A stretch of DNA of 64,000 nt from MPNO01 sp965205995 (GTDB taxonomy: Bacteria > Pseudomonadota > Alphaproteobacteria > MPNO01), in the NCBI GenBank assembly GCA_965205995.1, contig OZ242200.1, positions 682,001-746,000 on the forward strand, given 5' to 3'. Numbering within the stretch: the first letter of the stretch is position 1; each line of letters starts with the position of its first letter. The notes under the pieces were generated by a model. It saw only the letters and a list, made by a program, of their open reading frames with translations. It had not been told where the DNA came from and made no database searches. Of this stretch, positions 35,104 to 44,279 are shown one piece after another. The position numbers and the translations under genes are program-made.

Positions 35104-37386
35104 CTACTCGGCGGCCGCCTTCTCGCCGCCGTCCATAAGCTCCAAGAGCTTGGGCGGCGACATCGGCAGCGATTGCGGCCGGATGCCGATCGCATCGCCG
35201 ATCGCGTTGCCGACCGCGGCCAGCGTCGGCACCACCGGGACCTCGCCCACGCCCCTCAGCCCGTAGGGATGGTTGGGGTTGGGCACCTCGACGATCACGG
35301 TATCGATCATCGGGACGTCGGAGGCCACCGGCATCCGGTAGTCGAGGAAGCTCGGGTTATCGAGCGTCCCGTCCTCGCGGTAGATGTATTCCTCGTTGAG
35401 CGCCCAGCCGACGCCCTGGACCGCGCCGCCCTGGTACTGGCCCTCGACCTGCATGGGATGGATCGCCTTGCCGGCATCCTCGATCACGGTGTAGCGGGTC
35501 ACGTCCACCCGCCCGGTGCCGCGGTCGACCTTGAGGTCGACGATATGCACGCCGAAGCCGGGCCCCTCGCCGGTGACGTTCATCTCCGAATGACCGGCGA
35601 TGGCGCCATGGCTGACGCTGGTCCTGGACGCGATGTCCTTGATCGAAAGCGGCTCGAACTCGCCGACATTCGCGCTCGCAGGCCGGCAATGCCCGTCCTC
35701 GAAGGTGACCTCCTCGGGAGAAACGCCCCAGATCCCGGCCGCTCGATCGATCATCGTGTCGATCGCCTTGCGCGCGCTGTCGACGATCACCATGCCGGAC
35801 GAGAAGGTGGTCCGGCTGCCGGCGGTCACCCGGTTGTTGCCGATGGCGCTGGTGTCGGCGAAGTTCGACCGCACCTTTTCGAGCGGCACGCCGAGCTCCT
35901 CCGCCGCCATCATGCTGATCGAGACGCGCGAGCCGGCGACGTCCGAGGTCCCGAGCATGATGTTGACCGAACCGTCGGGCGTAATGGTGAGCGATCCCGT
36001 CGTATCGCCGCCCCGGTTGAACCAGAACCCGGATGCGAGGCCGCGCCCCTCGCCCGGCTTGACCGGCGAATTGTAGTGATCGGTCTTTTTCGCCGCCTCC
36101 AGCGTCTCGACGAAACCGATCGGCCCGAAGGTCGCGCCGTAGACCGTGGTATAGCCTTCGGTGGCGGCGTTCTTGAGCCGGAAGTCGATCTCGTCCATGC
36201 CGATCTTGTTCGCCAGCTCGGTGACGATCGCCTCCACCCCGAACACGATCTGCGGCACGCAGGGCGCGCGGAACGCGTTCACCTTGGGCCGGTTGGAGAC
36301 CACCTCATAGGACGTGGTCTTGATGTTCTCCAGCGCGTAGCGGGTGAACATCGCATGCGGCGCGTTGAAGAACATCGAGCCGGTGAACGCGCCGGTCTGG
36401 AAGATCAGCTCGGCCTCGGCCGCGGTGATCCTGCCGTCCCTGGTGCAGCCCATCTTGACCCGCGAACGGGTGCCCGAGACCGGGCCGGTACAGCGGAAGA
36501 CCTCGTTCCTCGTGAGCACGATCTTGACCGGGCGGCGCGCCTTCTTCGACAGCACCACCGCAAGCGGCTCGCCGTAGAAACCGGTCTTGCCGCCGAAGCC
36601 GCCGCCCATCTCGGACTGCATCACCTTGATGCGCGACGAATCGAGCCGGAGGATGTCCGCCAGGCGGTCGCGGAAGACATGGGTGCCCTGGGTGCAGCAC
36701 CAGAGCTCGATCTGGTCGTCCTCGTTGCAGTTGGCGACGCAGCCCTGGGGCTCGATATAGCCCTGGTGCATCGGCTTGGAATCGTATTCGCGCTCGATCA
36801 CCACATCGGCTTCGGCGAAGCCGGCCTCCACGTCGCCCATCCCGAGGTCGAGCCGCTCGACGATGTTGGTCGGCGTATCCCCGGCGCCCTCGACGCCCTT
36901 GCTGCGCAAATGGTCGTGCAGGATCGGCGCGCCCGGCTGCATCGCCTCGACCGGATCGATCACATGCGGCAGCAGCTCGTACTCGACCTCGATCAGCTTG
37001 AGCGCCCGCTTGGCGATGGGCTCGCTGGTCGCGGCCACCGCGGCGACCGGATGGCCGTCATAGAAGACCTTCTCGCGCGCCATGATGTTGCGCGACAGAT
37101 CGCCCGGCGGGGAGCCGAGCGGGAGCTCCGGAAAATCGTCCCTGGTGACCACCGCCTTCACCCCCGGCAGGGCTTCCGCCGCGGAGGTGTCGATCGACTT
37201 CAGGACCGCGTGCGGGTGCGGGCTCCTGAGGATCTTGGCGAACAGCATGCCGGGCAGGATCAGATCGGCGCCGAACTTGGCGCGCCCGGTGACCTTGTCG
37301 GGCCCGTCCTGCTTGACCGGGTTGGTGCCGACCACCTTGAGTTCGCGATCGGGGTTGAAGCCGCTGTCCTCGAGAATGCTCGCCAT
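35104..37386 (-). CDS. Molybdenum hydroxylase large subunit (xanthine dehydrogenase/CO dehydrogenase family)
   Basis: Molybdopterin-binding subunit, 760 residues, ATG at 37386 after GGAGG. It shows the MPT-binding EMGGGFGGKTGFYGEP region, VNAFRAPCVPQ and the active-site Glu in YGLRGVGEVPVVPTLAAVGN near the C-terminus. The CO-dehydrogenase loop VAYRCSFR is absent, so CO oxidation is unlikely; purines, nicotinate-like heterocycles or aldehydes are possible substrates. The FAD-FeS-Mo order matches coxMSL-type operons. Confidence 0.92.
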   Translation of the reverse strand: MASILEDSGFNPDRELKVVGTNPVKQDGPDKVTGRAKFGADLILPGMLFAKILRSPHPHAVLKSIDTSAAEALPGVKAVVTRDDFPELPLGSPPGDLSRNIMAREKVFYDGHPVAAVAATSEPIAKRALKLIEVEYELLPHVIDPVEAMQPGAPILHDHLRSKGVEGAGDTPTNIVERLDLGMGDVEAGFAEADVVIEREYDSKPMHQGYIEPQGCVANCNEDDQIELWCCTQGTHVFRDRLADILRLDSSRIKVMQSEMGGGFGGKTGFYGEPLAVVLSKKARRPVKIVLTRNEVFRCTGPVSGTRSRVKMGCTRDGRITAAEAELIFQTGAFTGSMFFNAPHAMFTRYALENIKTTSYEVVSNRPKVNAFRAPCVPQIVFGVEAIVTELANKIGMDEIDFRLKNAATEGYTTVYGATFGPIGFVETLEAAKKTDHYNSPVKPGEGRGLASGFWFNRGGDTTGSLTITPDGSVNIMLGTSDVAGSRVSISMMAAEELGVPLEKVRSNFADTSAIGNNRVTAGSRTTFSSGMVIVDSARKAIDTMIDRAAGIWGVSPEEVTFEDGHCRPASANVGEFEPLSIKDIASRTSVSHGAIAGHSEMNVTGEGPGFGVHIVDLKVDRGTGRVDVTRYTVIEDAGKAIHPMQVEGQYQGGAVQGVGWALNEEYIYREDGTLDNPSFLDYRMPVASDVPMIDTVIVEVPNPNHPYGLRGVGEVPVVPTLAAVGNAIGDAIGIRPQSLPMSPPKLLELMDGGEKAAAE

Positions 37387-37388
37387 AA

Positions 37389-37868
37389 TCAAGCCTCCCT
37401 CATCTCTTCCGCCGCCGCCTGGACGGAACGGATGACCTTGTCATAGCCGGTGCACCGGCACAGATTGCCGGCCAGCCAAAAACGGATCTCGGTTTCGGTC
37501 GGGTCCGGGTTGCGCTCCAGCAGCGCCCGCGCCGCGATCAGGATGCCGGGGGTGCAGATCCCGCACTGGAGCCCGTTGAGCTCGAGAAAATTCCGCTGCA
37601 GCGGGTGCAGCTCGTCCTCGCCCGCGGCCATCCCCTCGATCGTCTCCACCTCCTTGCCGTCGGCCTCGATCGCCAGCACCAGGCAGGAGCAGACCAGCGA
37701 ACCGTCGAGCATGACCGAGCAGGCGCCGCAATCGCCGGTCGAACACCCCTCCTTGGTCCCGGTCAGCCCGAGTTCGTTGCGCAGCACGTCGACCAGGGTC
37801 TGGCCCGGCTCGCACAGGACCTCGTACTCGTCGCCGTTGATTGTCGTCGTCACATGAGCCTTGGGCAT
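37389..37868 (-). CDS. Molybdenum hydroxylase [2Fe-2S] subunit
   Basis: Electron-transfer subunit of 159 residues. The plant-type ferredoxin cluster is in GTKEGCSTGDCGACSVMLDG plus a following C (VCSCLV), and the second, helical cluster in LQCGICTPGILIAA and GNLCRCTGYDKVIRS. All eight cysteines appear to be kept. The start overlaps the FAD-subunit stop by one base and the stop lies 3 bases before the Mo-subunit start. Confidence 0.95.
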   Translation of the reverse strand: MPKAHVTTTINGDEYEVLCEPGQTLVDVLRNELGLTGTKEGCSTGDCGACSVMLDGSLVCSCLVLAIEADGKEVETIEGMAAGEDELHPLQRNFLELNGLQCGICTPGILIAARALLERNPDPTETEIRFWLAGNLCRCTGYDKVIRSVQAAAEEMREA

Positions 37869-38737
37869 CAGCTTCTCCTCGCCCGCGCCAGCGCGGTTTC
37901 CGCCGCGCGCCGCGTCATCACCGCGGCGGTCTTGATCCGGTACGCGATCGTGCCGCGCTTGTCGTCGATCGGGTTGCAGGCGGCGCTCGCCGCCTTGGCG
38001 AGCGCGCCCAGCGCCTCGTCGTCGACCATGGTCCCGACCAGCGCCGCCCCCGCCGCCTCGACCAATAGCGGCCTCGGCGCCACCGCGCCGAGCGAGACCC
38101 GGGCGGCGGTGCAGACCCCGGAATCGTCGAGCGTCAGATTGACCGCCGCGCCGACCACCGCGATGTCCATCTCGGTCCTCGGCGTCAGCCTGAGATAGCA
38201 ATCCCCCGAATGCGGCGGGCGCCTGGGAAAGGTGAACGAGACCACGATCTCGCCAGTTTCGAGCGCGGTCTGTCCGGGCCCGGTGATGAAATCCTCGACC
38301 GGCAGGTCGCGCCTCCCCCCGGGGCCGGCGATGTTGGCGACGGCGCCGGCCGCGATCAGCGGCGGAACGCTGTCGGCGGCGGGCGAGCCGTTGCACAGAT
38401 TGCCGCCGACGCTCGCCCTGCCCTTCACCTGGATCGAGCCGATCAGGGCCACGCCCTCGATCACCCCGGGCCAGGTCCCGGCGAACCCCTCATGATCCAA
38501 CAGCGTCATGCCGGATGCCGCGGCGCCGATCCTGTATGCGCCGTCCTCGACCGATATTTCAGTCAGTTCCGGTATGTTCTTTATGTCGACGATAAGATCC
38601 GGCTCGATCAGATCGCCGTGCAGCAGGACCAGCACATCCGTGCCTCCGGCCAGGATCCTCGCCCCGCCGCCGGCGCCGGCCAACATGCCGACCGCCGCGT
38701 CGAGACTGTCCGGCGCGGCATAGCTCAACCCCGTCAT
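37868..38737 (-). CDS. Molybdenum hydroxylase FAD subunit
   Basis: FAD-binding subunit of 289 residues starting MTGLSYAAPDSLDAAVGML after GGGAGG. The FAD-binding motif ARILAGGTDVLVLLHGD and the second motif ASVGGNLCNGSPAADSVPPL are typical of CoxM/XdhB-type subunits. It leads the three-gene operon. A longer in-frame start at 38806 lacks a ribosome site. Confidence 0.94.
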   Translation of the reverse strand: MTGLSYAAPDSLDAAVGMLAGAGGGARILAGGTDVLVLLHGDLIEPDLIVDIKNIPELTEISVEDGAYRIGAAASGMTLLDHEGFAGTWPGVIEGVALIGSIQVKGRASVGGNLCNGSPAADSVPPLIAAGAVANIAGPGGRRDLPVEDFITGPGQTALETGEIVVSFTFPRRPPHSGDCYLRLTPRTEMDIAVVGAAVNLTLDDSGVCTAARVSLGAVAPRPLLVEAAGAALVGTMVDDEALGALAKAASAACNPIDDKRGTIAYRIKTAAVMTRRAAETALARARRS

Positions 38738-38917
38738 CCATTGCCTCCCAAACGGAACACCGCCACGGCCGAGTCCGTGGGTCGCCGGTTCCCCGCGCGA
38801 CCCCACCCTCGGCCAGATTCTCCCGATGGTGCCGATTTAGCCCCGATTCGGCAAGCCGTCGCTGGCGCGGCACGAAAACGCCATGGCTTGCCACCTGTCA
38901 ATGTTGCCGGCGACCTG

Positions 38918-40120
38918 TCACCCGGCCCGCCTGCCGACGCGGACCAAAGTGAGCGCGACGGCGCAGGCGACGGCGAGGATCGCGCCGCCGACGAGATAGG
39001 GCATGTCCCGTCCGTAGGCGGCGAACAGCGCGCCCGCCGTTATCGGCCCGAAGATGCGCACCAGGCTCTGGACCGATTGCGACGCGCCGAGCACCGCCCC
39101 CTGGCTTTCGCCCGGCGAGGCGCGCGATATCAGCGCGGTCAAGGCGGGCTGCCCGAGCCCGTAGCCGAGCACGATCAAGGCGCCGGAAACCAGGATCAGG
39201 GGGGCCGTGCCCGACCACGGCAGCATGCCGATACCGACCGCCATCGCGGCGATCGCCGGCGCCGCGAGCCGCGCTTCGCCGAGCCGCCGGACCGCGACGC
39301 CGACCAGCCCGCCCTGGACGACGACCAGCAGCACGCCGATATAGGCGAAGAAGAGCCCGACCTCCCGCGGCCCCCATCCGACGGCGCGCTCGGCCCAGAT
39401 GGCGAAGGTGGATTCGAGCCCGCCCATGACGAACCCCATCATGGCGAGGCAGAGAATCGGAACCGCCACCGCGGGCGCCGCCAGAATGGTCGCGAAGCCG
39501 GCGAGCTGGGCCGGGACGCTGTAGCGCGCCCCCGACCGTTGGCGCCGTTCCGGTTCGCGAAGGAACGCGAGGCCGAAAACGACGCCGACAAACGACATCG
39601 CCGCCGCCGCCAGGAAGGGGGTCCGGAAGTCCGGGTTCGCCGGGTCGGGACCGGCCAGGATGCCGCCGATCGCCGGACCCAGCACGAAGCCGAGCCCGAA
39701 GGCGGCGCCGAACAGGCCGAGCCCCTTCGCCCGGTTCTCATCCGTCGTCACGTCGGCGATATAGGCCTGGCCGACCGCGACATTGGCACCGAAGATCCCG
39801 CCCATGGCGCGCGCCGCGAACAGCATCCAGAGCGCATCGGCGAAACCGAGCCAGAGGAAGGAGGCCACCGAGCCCAGCAGGCTCAGCAGCAGCACCGGCT
39901 TGCGCCCCCATTTGTCGCTCGCCCAGCCCCACAGGAAGGAGAACACGAAGCCGAAGGCCGAGTAGGTCGCGAACAGAAGCGTGACCGTGCCGGGCGCGGC
40001 CCCGAACCGCTCGGCCCAGAACGGGGTAAGCGGGATGATGATGCCGAACCCCACCATATCCATGAACACGGTGATCAGAAGCGCCGTCAGCGCGCCCCCG
40101 CGGCGAAACCGGTCCCTCAT
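38918..40120 (-). CDS. MFS drug exporter, TetA-like
   Basis: Twelve-segment major facilitator of about 400 residues. ITVFMDMVGFGIIIPLTPF opens segment 1, and the cytoplasmic loop 2-3 motif GWASDKWGRKPVLLLS is the MFS motif A seen in TetA-class antiporters. GPAIGGILAG matches motif C of drug:H+ antiporters. The start is taken at the ATG at 40120; an upstream ATG at 40189 is also in frame. Substrate unknown; relation to the adjacent hydroxylase operon is possible but unproven. Confidence 0.88.
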   Translation of the reverse strand: MRDRFRRGGALTALLITVFMDMVGFGIIIPLTPFWAERFGAAPGTVTLLFATYSAFGFVFSFLWGWASDKWGRKPVLLLSLLGSVASFLWLGFADALWMLFAARAMGGIFGANVAVGQAYIADVTTDENRAKGLGLFGAAFGLGFVLGPAIGGILAGPDPANPDFRTPFLAAAAMSFVGVVFGLAFLREPERRQRSGARYSVPAQLAGFATILAAPAVAVPILCLAMMGFVMGGLESTFAIWAERAVGWGPREVGLFFAYIGVLLVVVQGGLVGVAVRRLGEARLAAPAIAAMAVGIGMLPWSGTAPLILVSGALIVLGYGLGQPALTALISRASPGESQGAVLGASQSVQSLVRIFGPITAGALFAAYGRDMPYLVGGAILAVACAVALTLVRVGRRAG

Positions 40121-40350
40121 CCGCGCATCGTGCGCTCGGCCATCGCGCGGCTCCGATACCTCGCGTGCAATATTCGCGAGCATACACAACCCGGCCGGCG
40201 CGGCGCCGACCGTCAGCCCCCTCCCCGCACCCCCGCGTTGCGGGGCGGCCCGTTTGCCCTATGATCCGGCGAAAGGCGGACTATAGACCAAGCCATTCGG
40301 CCGCGCGAGACCCGGAGACCCGGAGCGAGAGCGCGCCTGGAGGAATGGAT

Positions 40351-40566
40351 ATGGCGATACGGATCGAATACTGCCGGGTTTGAAACTACGAGCCCCGCGC
40401 CCTCCGTGCGAGGGACCGGCTCAAGGCGCTGGGCGCCGCCGATGTCGAGATCGCGCCCGGCGCGACGGGCGCCTTCGAAATCGTCATCGACGGCACGACC
40501 GTCTATTCGAAGCTCGGGACCGGTCGTTTCCCGACCGACGCCGAAATCGACGCGCTCCTCGACTGA
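40351..40566 (+). CDS. SelW/Rdx-family selenoprotein with in-frame TGA (selenocysteine)
   Basis: The gene reads 71 residues if TGA at 40381-40383 is selenocysteine (position 11). It begins MAIRIEYCRV-U-NYEP, so Cys8 and Sec11 form the CxxU redox motif of the Rdx family (SelW, SelT, SelH), whose fold also contains the tail seen here, GAFEIVIDG then KLGTGRFPTDAEI. A GGAGG ribosome site sits 7 bases before the ATG. After the TGA the frame stays open for 60 codons with sensible protein sequence and ends at a normal TGA. A hairpin resembling a bacterial SECIS starts 6 bases after the TGA. No sel genes are in the window. Ordinary gene callers would split it. Confidence 0.82.
40390..40422 (+). promoter_or_regulatory. 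SECIS-like hairpin after the in-frame TGA
   Basis: Outer stem GAGCC (40390-40394) with GGCTC (40418-40422), internal loop, inner stem CCCTC (40400-40404) with GAGGG (40410-40414), and a 5-base apical loop CGUGC that includes a GU pair of bases. Position 7-39 bases downstream of the UGA matches bacterial SECIS elements, which lie within the coding region and bind SelB through a small apical loop. Confidence 0.65.
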
Positions 40567-40601
40567 CCGCCCGATCCGCCCCGATCCGGACGCGCCTCGC
40601 C

Positions 40602-42032
40602 TCAGTGCGTCCCGGATGGCGCGGGGCGCCGCGCCTCCTCGCGCGGGCCGGCGAAGGCCCGGCTCGCGGCGCTTACCTGCTTCACGCCGCCCGGGTCCAC
40701 CTCCATGATCGCATAGCTGCGTTCCGACAGCCCGTCGGCGCGGAACCGGAACAGCCCGGAGGCGCCTTCGAAGCCGCGCGCGTCGACCAGCGCCCGGGCG
40801 CTGAAATCCGCCCCGCGCTCGCGTCTTCCGAGAAGCGCCGCGACCGCGGCCGCGTCATAGGCGAGCGCCGCGAGCGGGCCGGGCGCCTTGCCGAACGCGT
40901 CGGCGAAGCGGCGCTTGAAAAGGCTGCTGAGCTCCGTCGCGGGGCTCGCATACCACGCGCCCCTCAACGCCGGCTCGTATCTCAGCTCGAGACGGCCCCA
41001 GGTGGAAATACCCAGCACCCGGACCCGGTCGCTGGGAATATCGTAATAGGGGAGCCGCGCCGCGATGGCGTAGACCGGGCTGCTGCCGGACGGCACCAGG
41101 ATGGCGTCGAAACCCACATCCCCCATGGTGTCGCGGTTCTTCAACTGCTCCAGGATGGCGCGCGATACGGCGTCGTTGCGCTTCTTCAGACCGTCGCGAT
41201 ATTCCTCCAGCGCGGCCTTGCGGACGTCGTAGCGGGCGAGACGGCGCACCGCGCGGTCGATCGAGGGAACGTCGTCGGCATAGGCGACGATCTCGTGCAG
41301 ACGGATGCCGGCCCCCCAGGCCGCCGCGTCGGCCGCGACCGCCGCCTGGGCGCCGAACCTGCCCGTCGGGATCAGGGCGGCGAAGCTTCGGATACCGCGG
41401 CTGGCGGCATAGGCGACGACCGCCCGGATCTGCGGCTCGGGACGATGGCCAAGGACGAAGACGTTCCGGCCCGCCGCGGCACGGTCGTTGGTGAACGCGA
41501 TCGCATTGACCTTCGCGCGCCGCGCGAGCGGCGCCACGGCGGCCACCGAATCGGAGAATAGCGGGCCGAGCAGCAGCCTCGCCCCTTCGCCCAGCGCCCT
41601 CTCCGCCGCGGCCGACGCGCCCTGCGGCGTGCCCCCGGTATCGTAAGGCTTGAATGTGAAACCGGGGGCGGCATGGTCGAAGACGGCCATCATCGCGCCG
41701 TTCAGCATGGTCCGGCCGAGTTCGCCGTCGCTGCCGGATAGCGGCAGGAGGACGCCGATAACCACTGCCGCATCCGCCCCGGTATCGGGCGGGCGGGTGG
41801 CGTTGTCCGGCGGATCGTCGATTTCCGCGGCAGGAGGCAGCTCGGGGACCGGCGCCGGGGCCACGGCCGGAGGGGCCGCCTCGACCCTGGGCGGTGCTTC
41901 GGCATCCCGCACGCAGGCCGCCAGGCCGACGGCCAGCGCGAACAGAACCGCGCAGCGCGCGATCCGCCCGGGATCCAGCCGCCTTCCGGGTCTGCCGGAG
42001 ACCGGGAGATCGATTCGGCCACCCAAATTCAT
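40602..42032 (-). CDS. lpoA: Penicillin-binding protein activator, LpoA-type lipoprotein
   Basis: Lipoprotein with a periplasmic binding protein fold (LppC/LpoA family), about 476 residues. A signal peptide ends in AVGLAACVRD (lipobox Cys), followed by a Pro/Ala-rich linker. The domain opens IGVLLPLSGSDGELGRTMLNG as in type I solute-binding folds. In enterobacteria LpoA activates penicillin-binding protein 1A; in alphaproteobacteria the exact role is less clear. The ATG at 42032 is chosen over a longer frame to 42071. It converges with the selenoprotein gene. Confidence 0.85.
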   Translation of the reverse strand: MNLGGRIDLPVSGRPGRRLDPGRIARCAVLFALAVGLAACVRDAEAPPRVEAAPPAVAPAPVPELPPAAEIDDPPDNATRPPDTGADAAVVIGVLLPLSGSDGELGRTMLNGAMMAVFDHAAPGFTFKPYDTGGTPQGASAAAERALGEGARLLLGPLFSDSVAAVAPLARRAKVNAIAFTNDRAAAGRNVFVLGHRPEPQIRAVVAYAASRGIRSFAALIPTGRFGAQAAVAADAAAWGAGIRLHEIVAYADDVPSIDRAVRRLARYDVRKAALEEYRDGLKKRNDAVSRAILEQLKNRDTMGDVGFDAILVPSGSSPVYAIAARLPYYDIPSDRVRVLGISTWGRLELRYEPALRGAWYASPATELSSLFKRRFADAFGKAPGPLAALAYDAAAVAALLGRRERGADFSARALVDARGFEGASGLFRFRADGLSERSYAIMEVDPGGVKQVSAASRAFAGPREEARRPAPSGTH

Positions 42033-42114
42033 ATCATACCTTAGGTATTTTCCATAAACCTCAGTAAACACGAGTTATTTTTTGAAAATACATCGGCATT
42101 ACGGCCAAGAACGG

Positions 42115-42149
42115 ATCAGGGGCCTAGCGACGCACGCTAAACCCCTGAT
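42115..42149 (-). terminator. Hairpin just downstream of tRNA-Pro
   Basis: ATCAGGGG (42115-42122) pairs with CCCCTGAT (42142-42149); inside, TAGCG pairs with CGCTA around a 5-base loop. On the minus strand it begins 5 bases after the tRNA CCA end. There is no T-run, so it may be a processing or weak terminator hairpin. Confidence 0.5.
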
Positions 42150-42154
42150 TTCAT

Positions 42155-42231
<77 letters not shown>

Positions 42232-42320
42232 TCGATATCGCGACCCGTTCAGCGATCCGAAGACGCTTCGGACCTTATAGCAGCTTCGGACGAGATGACA
42301 ACGGCCCGAAATGCGCCGTT

Positions 42321-42821
42321 CTATTCGAGAGTATCGCGGAGCCGGGCCCTGATCCGCTCCAGCTCTTCGAGGATTTCGCCGAGCGCCGCCTTCAGGGCCG
42401 CGACCTCGGACCCATCGGGCTGCACCGCCGGCGCCCGGACGGGATCGGTCCCGACGACCGGCTGCGTCCGGCTTATCGGGGTGGGTTCGTTCGCCGGAGG
42501 CGCGGCGCTCGCGCCCTGCCGCTCCGTGAGGGACTTCACGCCGCCATCGCGCAGCAGCTTTTGCACGCCCTTGATGGTGTATCCGTCGGTATAGAGCAAT
42601 TCGCGGATCGACCGCAGCAGATCGACGTCCTCGGGCCGGTAATACCGCCGCCCGCCGCCGCGCTTCATCGGCCTTACCTGGATGAACTTGCTCTCCCAGA
42701 ACCTCAGCACATGCTGGGGAACGTCCAGCTCGCCCGCGACCTCGCTGATGGTGCGAAACGCCGTTGCCGACTTGCCTGCCCCGCGGCGCCGGGGCTCGAC
42801 CGAATGTGCCGGCTCCGCCAT
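42321..42821 (-). CDS. MerR-family transcriptional regulator
   Basis: DNA-binding protein of 166 residues. The winged HTH is at about residues 24-90: TISEVAGELDVPQHVLRFWE, then KRGGGRRYYRPEDVDLLR and GYTIKGVQKLL. The C-terminal part is Pro/Ala-rich with a predicted helical end (ALGEILEELERIRARLRD); no metal-binding cysteines. This member always follows ihfA in alphaproteobacteria; its effector is unknown. Confidence 0.92.
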   Translation of the reverse strand: MAEPAHSVEPRRRGAGKSATAFRTISEVAGELDVPQHVLRFWESKFIQVRPMKRGGGRRYYRPEDVDLLRSIRELLYTDGYTIKGVQKLLRDGGVKSLTERQGASAAPPANEPTPISRTQPVVGTDPVRAPAVQPDGSEVAALKAALGEILEELERIRARLRDTLE

Positions 42822-42824
42822 GGA

Positions 42825-43154
42825 TCAGTCGCCGGGCATATCGGCGGCTTCCCCGCCCGGAATCGATTGGTTGATTCGGGACTTGAGAACGTTCGAGGCG
42901 CGGAACACCAGCACCCTGCGCGGCAGGATCGGGACCTCCTCGCCGGTCTTCGGGTTGCGTCCGACCCTGGGACCCTTCTGGCGCACCGAAAAGCTGCCGA
43001 ACGACGAAATCTTCACCGACTCGCCGCGCGTCAGCGACTCGGAGATCTCCTTCAGCACGGTCTCCACCAGATCGGCCGACTCGTTGCGCGACAGCCCGAC
43101 CTCCTGGTAGACCGCCTCCGCCAGGTGCGCACGCGTCACCGTCGCTGACGCCAT
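42825..43154 (-). CDS. ihfA: Integration host factor alpha subunit
   Basis: DNA-bending protein, 109 residues. The HU/IHF core is evident: LAEAVYQEVGLSRNESADLV, KISSFGSFSVRQKGPRVGRN and NPKTGEEVPILPRRVLVFRA, with the intercalating Pro in the arm. It ends with an extension SIPGGEAADMPGD. It is 4 bases before merR. Transcription probably starts in the 150 bases between it and fabH. Confidence 0.96.
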   Translation of the reverse strand: MASATVTRAHLAEAVYQEVGLSRNESADLVETVLKEISESLTRGESVKISSFGSFSVRQKGPRVGRNPKTGEEVPILPRRVLVFRASNVLKSRINQSIPGGEAADMPGD

Positions 43155-43304
43155 TTGCCAAAGCCCTCGCCTGTTCGCCGTTCAGCGTACGCCGTACGGA
43201 GAATACAGTCAATTATCAATAGGATAGGCGATGTGGCTAATGTAAATCCGCGCCAAGGTGCAATTGTGCGGTGCGATTCCCGCGGGTTTCGGGCCGGACC
43301 CCGC

Positions 43305-44279
43305 CTACCAGCGGACCAGGCTCGCACCCCAGGCGAAGCCGCCGCCCATGGCCTCGAGAAGACAGAGGTCGCCGGGCTTGATCCGGCCGTCGCCAACCGC
43401 CTCGGCGAGGGCGAGCGGGATCGACGCGGCCGAGGTGTTCGCGTGATGGTCGACGGTGACGATCACCTTTTCCTCCGGCATGCCGAGCCTGCCCGACGTG
43501 CTCTTGATGATCCGCTGGTTGGCCTGGTGCGGCACCACCCAGTCGATATCCTCCGCGGTGAGGCCGTTGGCCGCCAACGCCTCTTCCATCACCGCCGCCA
43601 GATTGGTCACCGCGTGGCGGAACACGTCGCGCCCCGCCATCCTCAGATGGCCCACGGTACCGGTGCTCGACGGCCCGCCGTCGACGAACAGGAGGTCGTG
43701 ATGGCGTCCGTCGGAATGCAGGTGGTTCGAAAGCACGCCGCGATCGGCGGACGTCCCCGCCCCCTCCTCCGCGCGCAGCACCACCGCCCCCGCCCCGTCG
43801 CCGAACAGCACGCAGGTCGACCTGTCCTGCCAGTCGAGGATCCGGGAAAAGGTCTCCGCACCGATCACCAGGGCGGCAGCCGACTGGCCGAGGCGAATGA
43901 AATTGTCGGCGATGTTGAGCGCATAGATGAAGCCCGAGCAAACCGCCTGGACGTCGAATGCCGCGCCCCGCTGCATGCCGAGCGCGCTCTGCACGCGGGT
44001 CGCGGTGGCGGGGAAGGTCTCGTCGGGCGTCGCGGTGGCGACAACGACGAGGTCGAGATCGGACGGCTGCATGCCCGCCTCGTCGAGGGCGGTCCGGGCG
44101 GCGGCGGTCGCCAGATGGGATGTGAACTGGCCGGCATCGGCGATGCGTCGTTCGCGGATGCCGGTGCGCTGGACGATCCACTCGTCCGACGTGTCGACCA
44201 TCCGCGCGAGTTCCTTGTTGGTCAGCACCCTTTCGGGAAGATACCCACCGCAGCCGGCGACGACGGCCCGCGCCACCAT
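43305..44279 (-). CDS. fabH: Beta-ketoacyl-ACP synthase III
   Basis: Starts fatty acid chains by condensing acetyl-CoA with malonyl-ACP. The 324 residues include the active-site Cys in FDVQAVCSGFIYAL (about residue 113), His in DWVVPHQANQRI and Asn in DHHANTSAASIPLAL. The start overlaps the plsX stop by one base. This is the usual plsX-fabH-ihfA-merR order. Confidence 0.97.
   Translation of the reverse strand: MVARAVVAGCGGYLPERVLTNKELARMVDTSDEWIVQRTGIRERRIADAGQFTSHLATAAARTALDEAGMQPSDLDLVVVATATPDETFPATATRVQSALGMQRGAAFDVQAVCSGFIYALNIADNFIRLGQSAAALVIGAETFSRILDWQDRSTCVLFGDGAGAVVLRAEEGAGTSADRGVLSNHLHSDGRHHDLLFVDGGPSSTGTVGHLRMAGRDVFRHAVTNLAAVMEEALAANGLTAEDIDWVVPHQANQRIIKSTSGRLGMPEEKVIVTVDHHANTSAASIPLALAEAVGDGRIKPGDLCLLEAMGGGFAWGASLVRW

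Noticed and set aside
40381..40383. The TGA as a true stop, making 40351-40380 a 10-codon remnant.
   Set aside because: The downstream frame has coherent Rdx-family sequence, the TGA sits at the redox position, and a SECIS-like hairpin follows. Decay or sequencing error remains a minor possibility.
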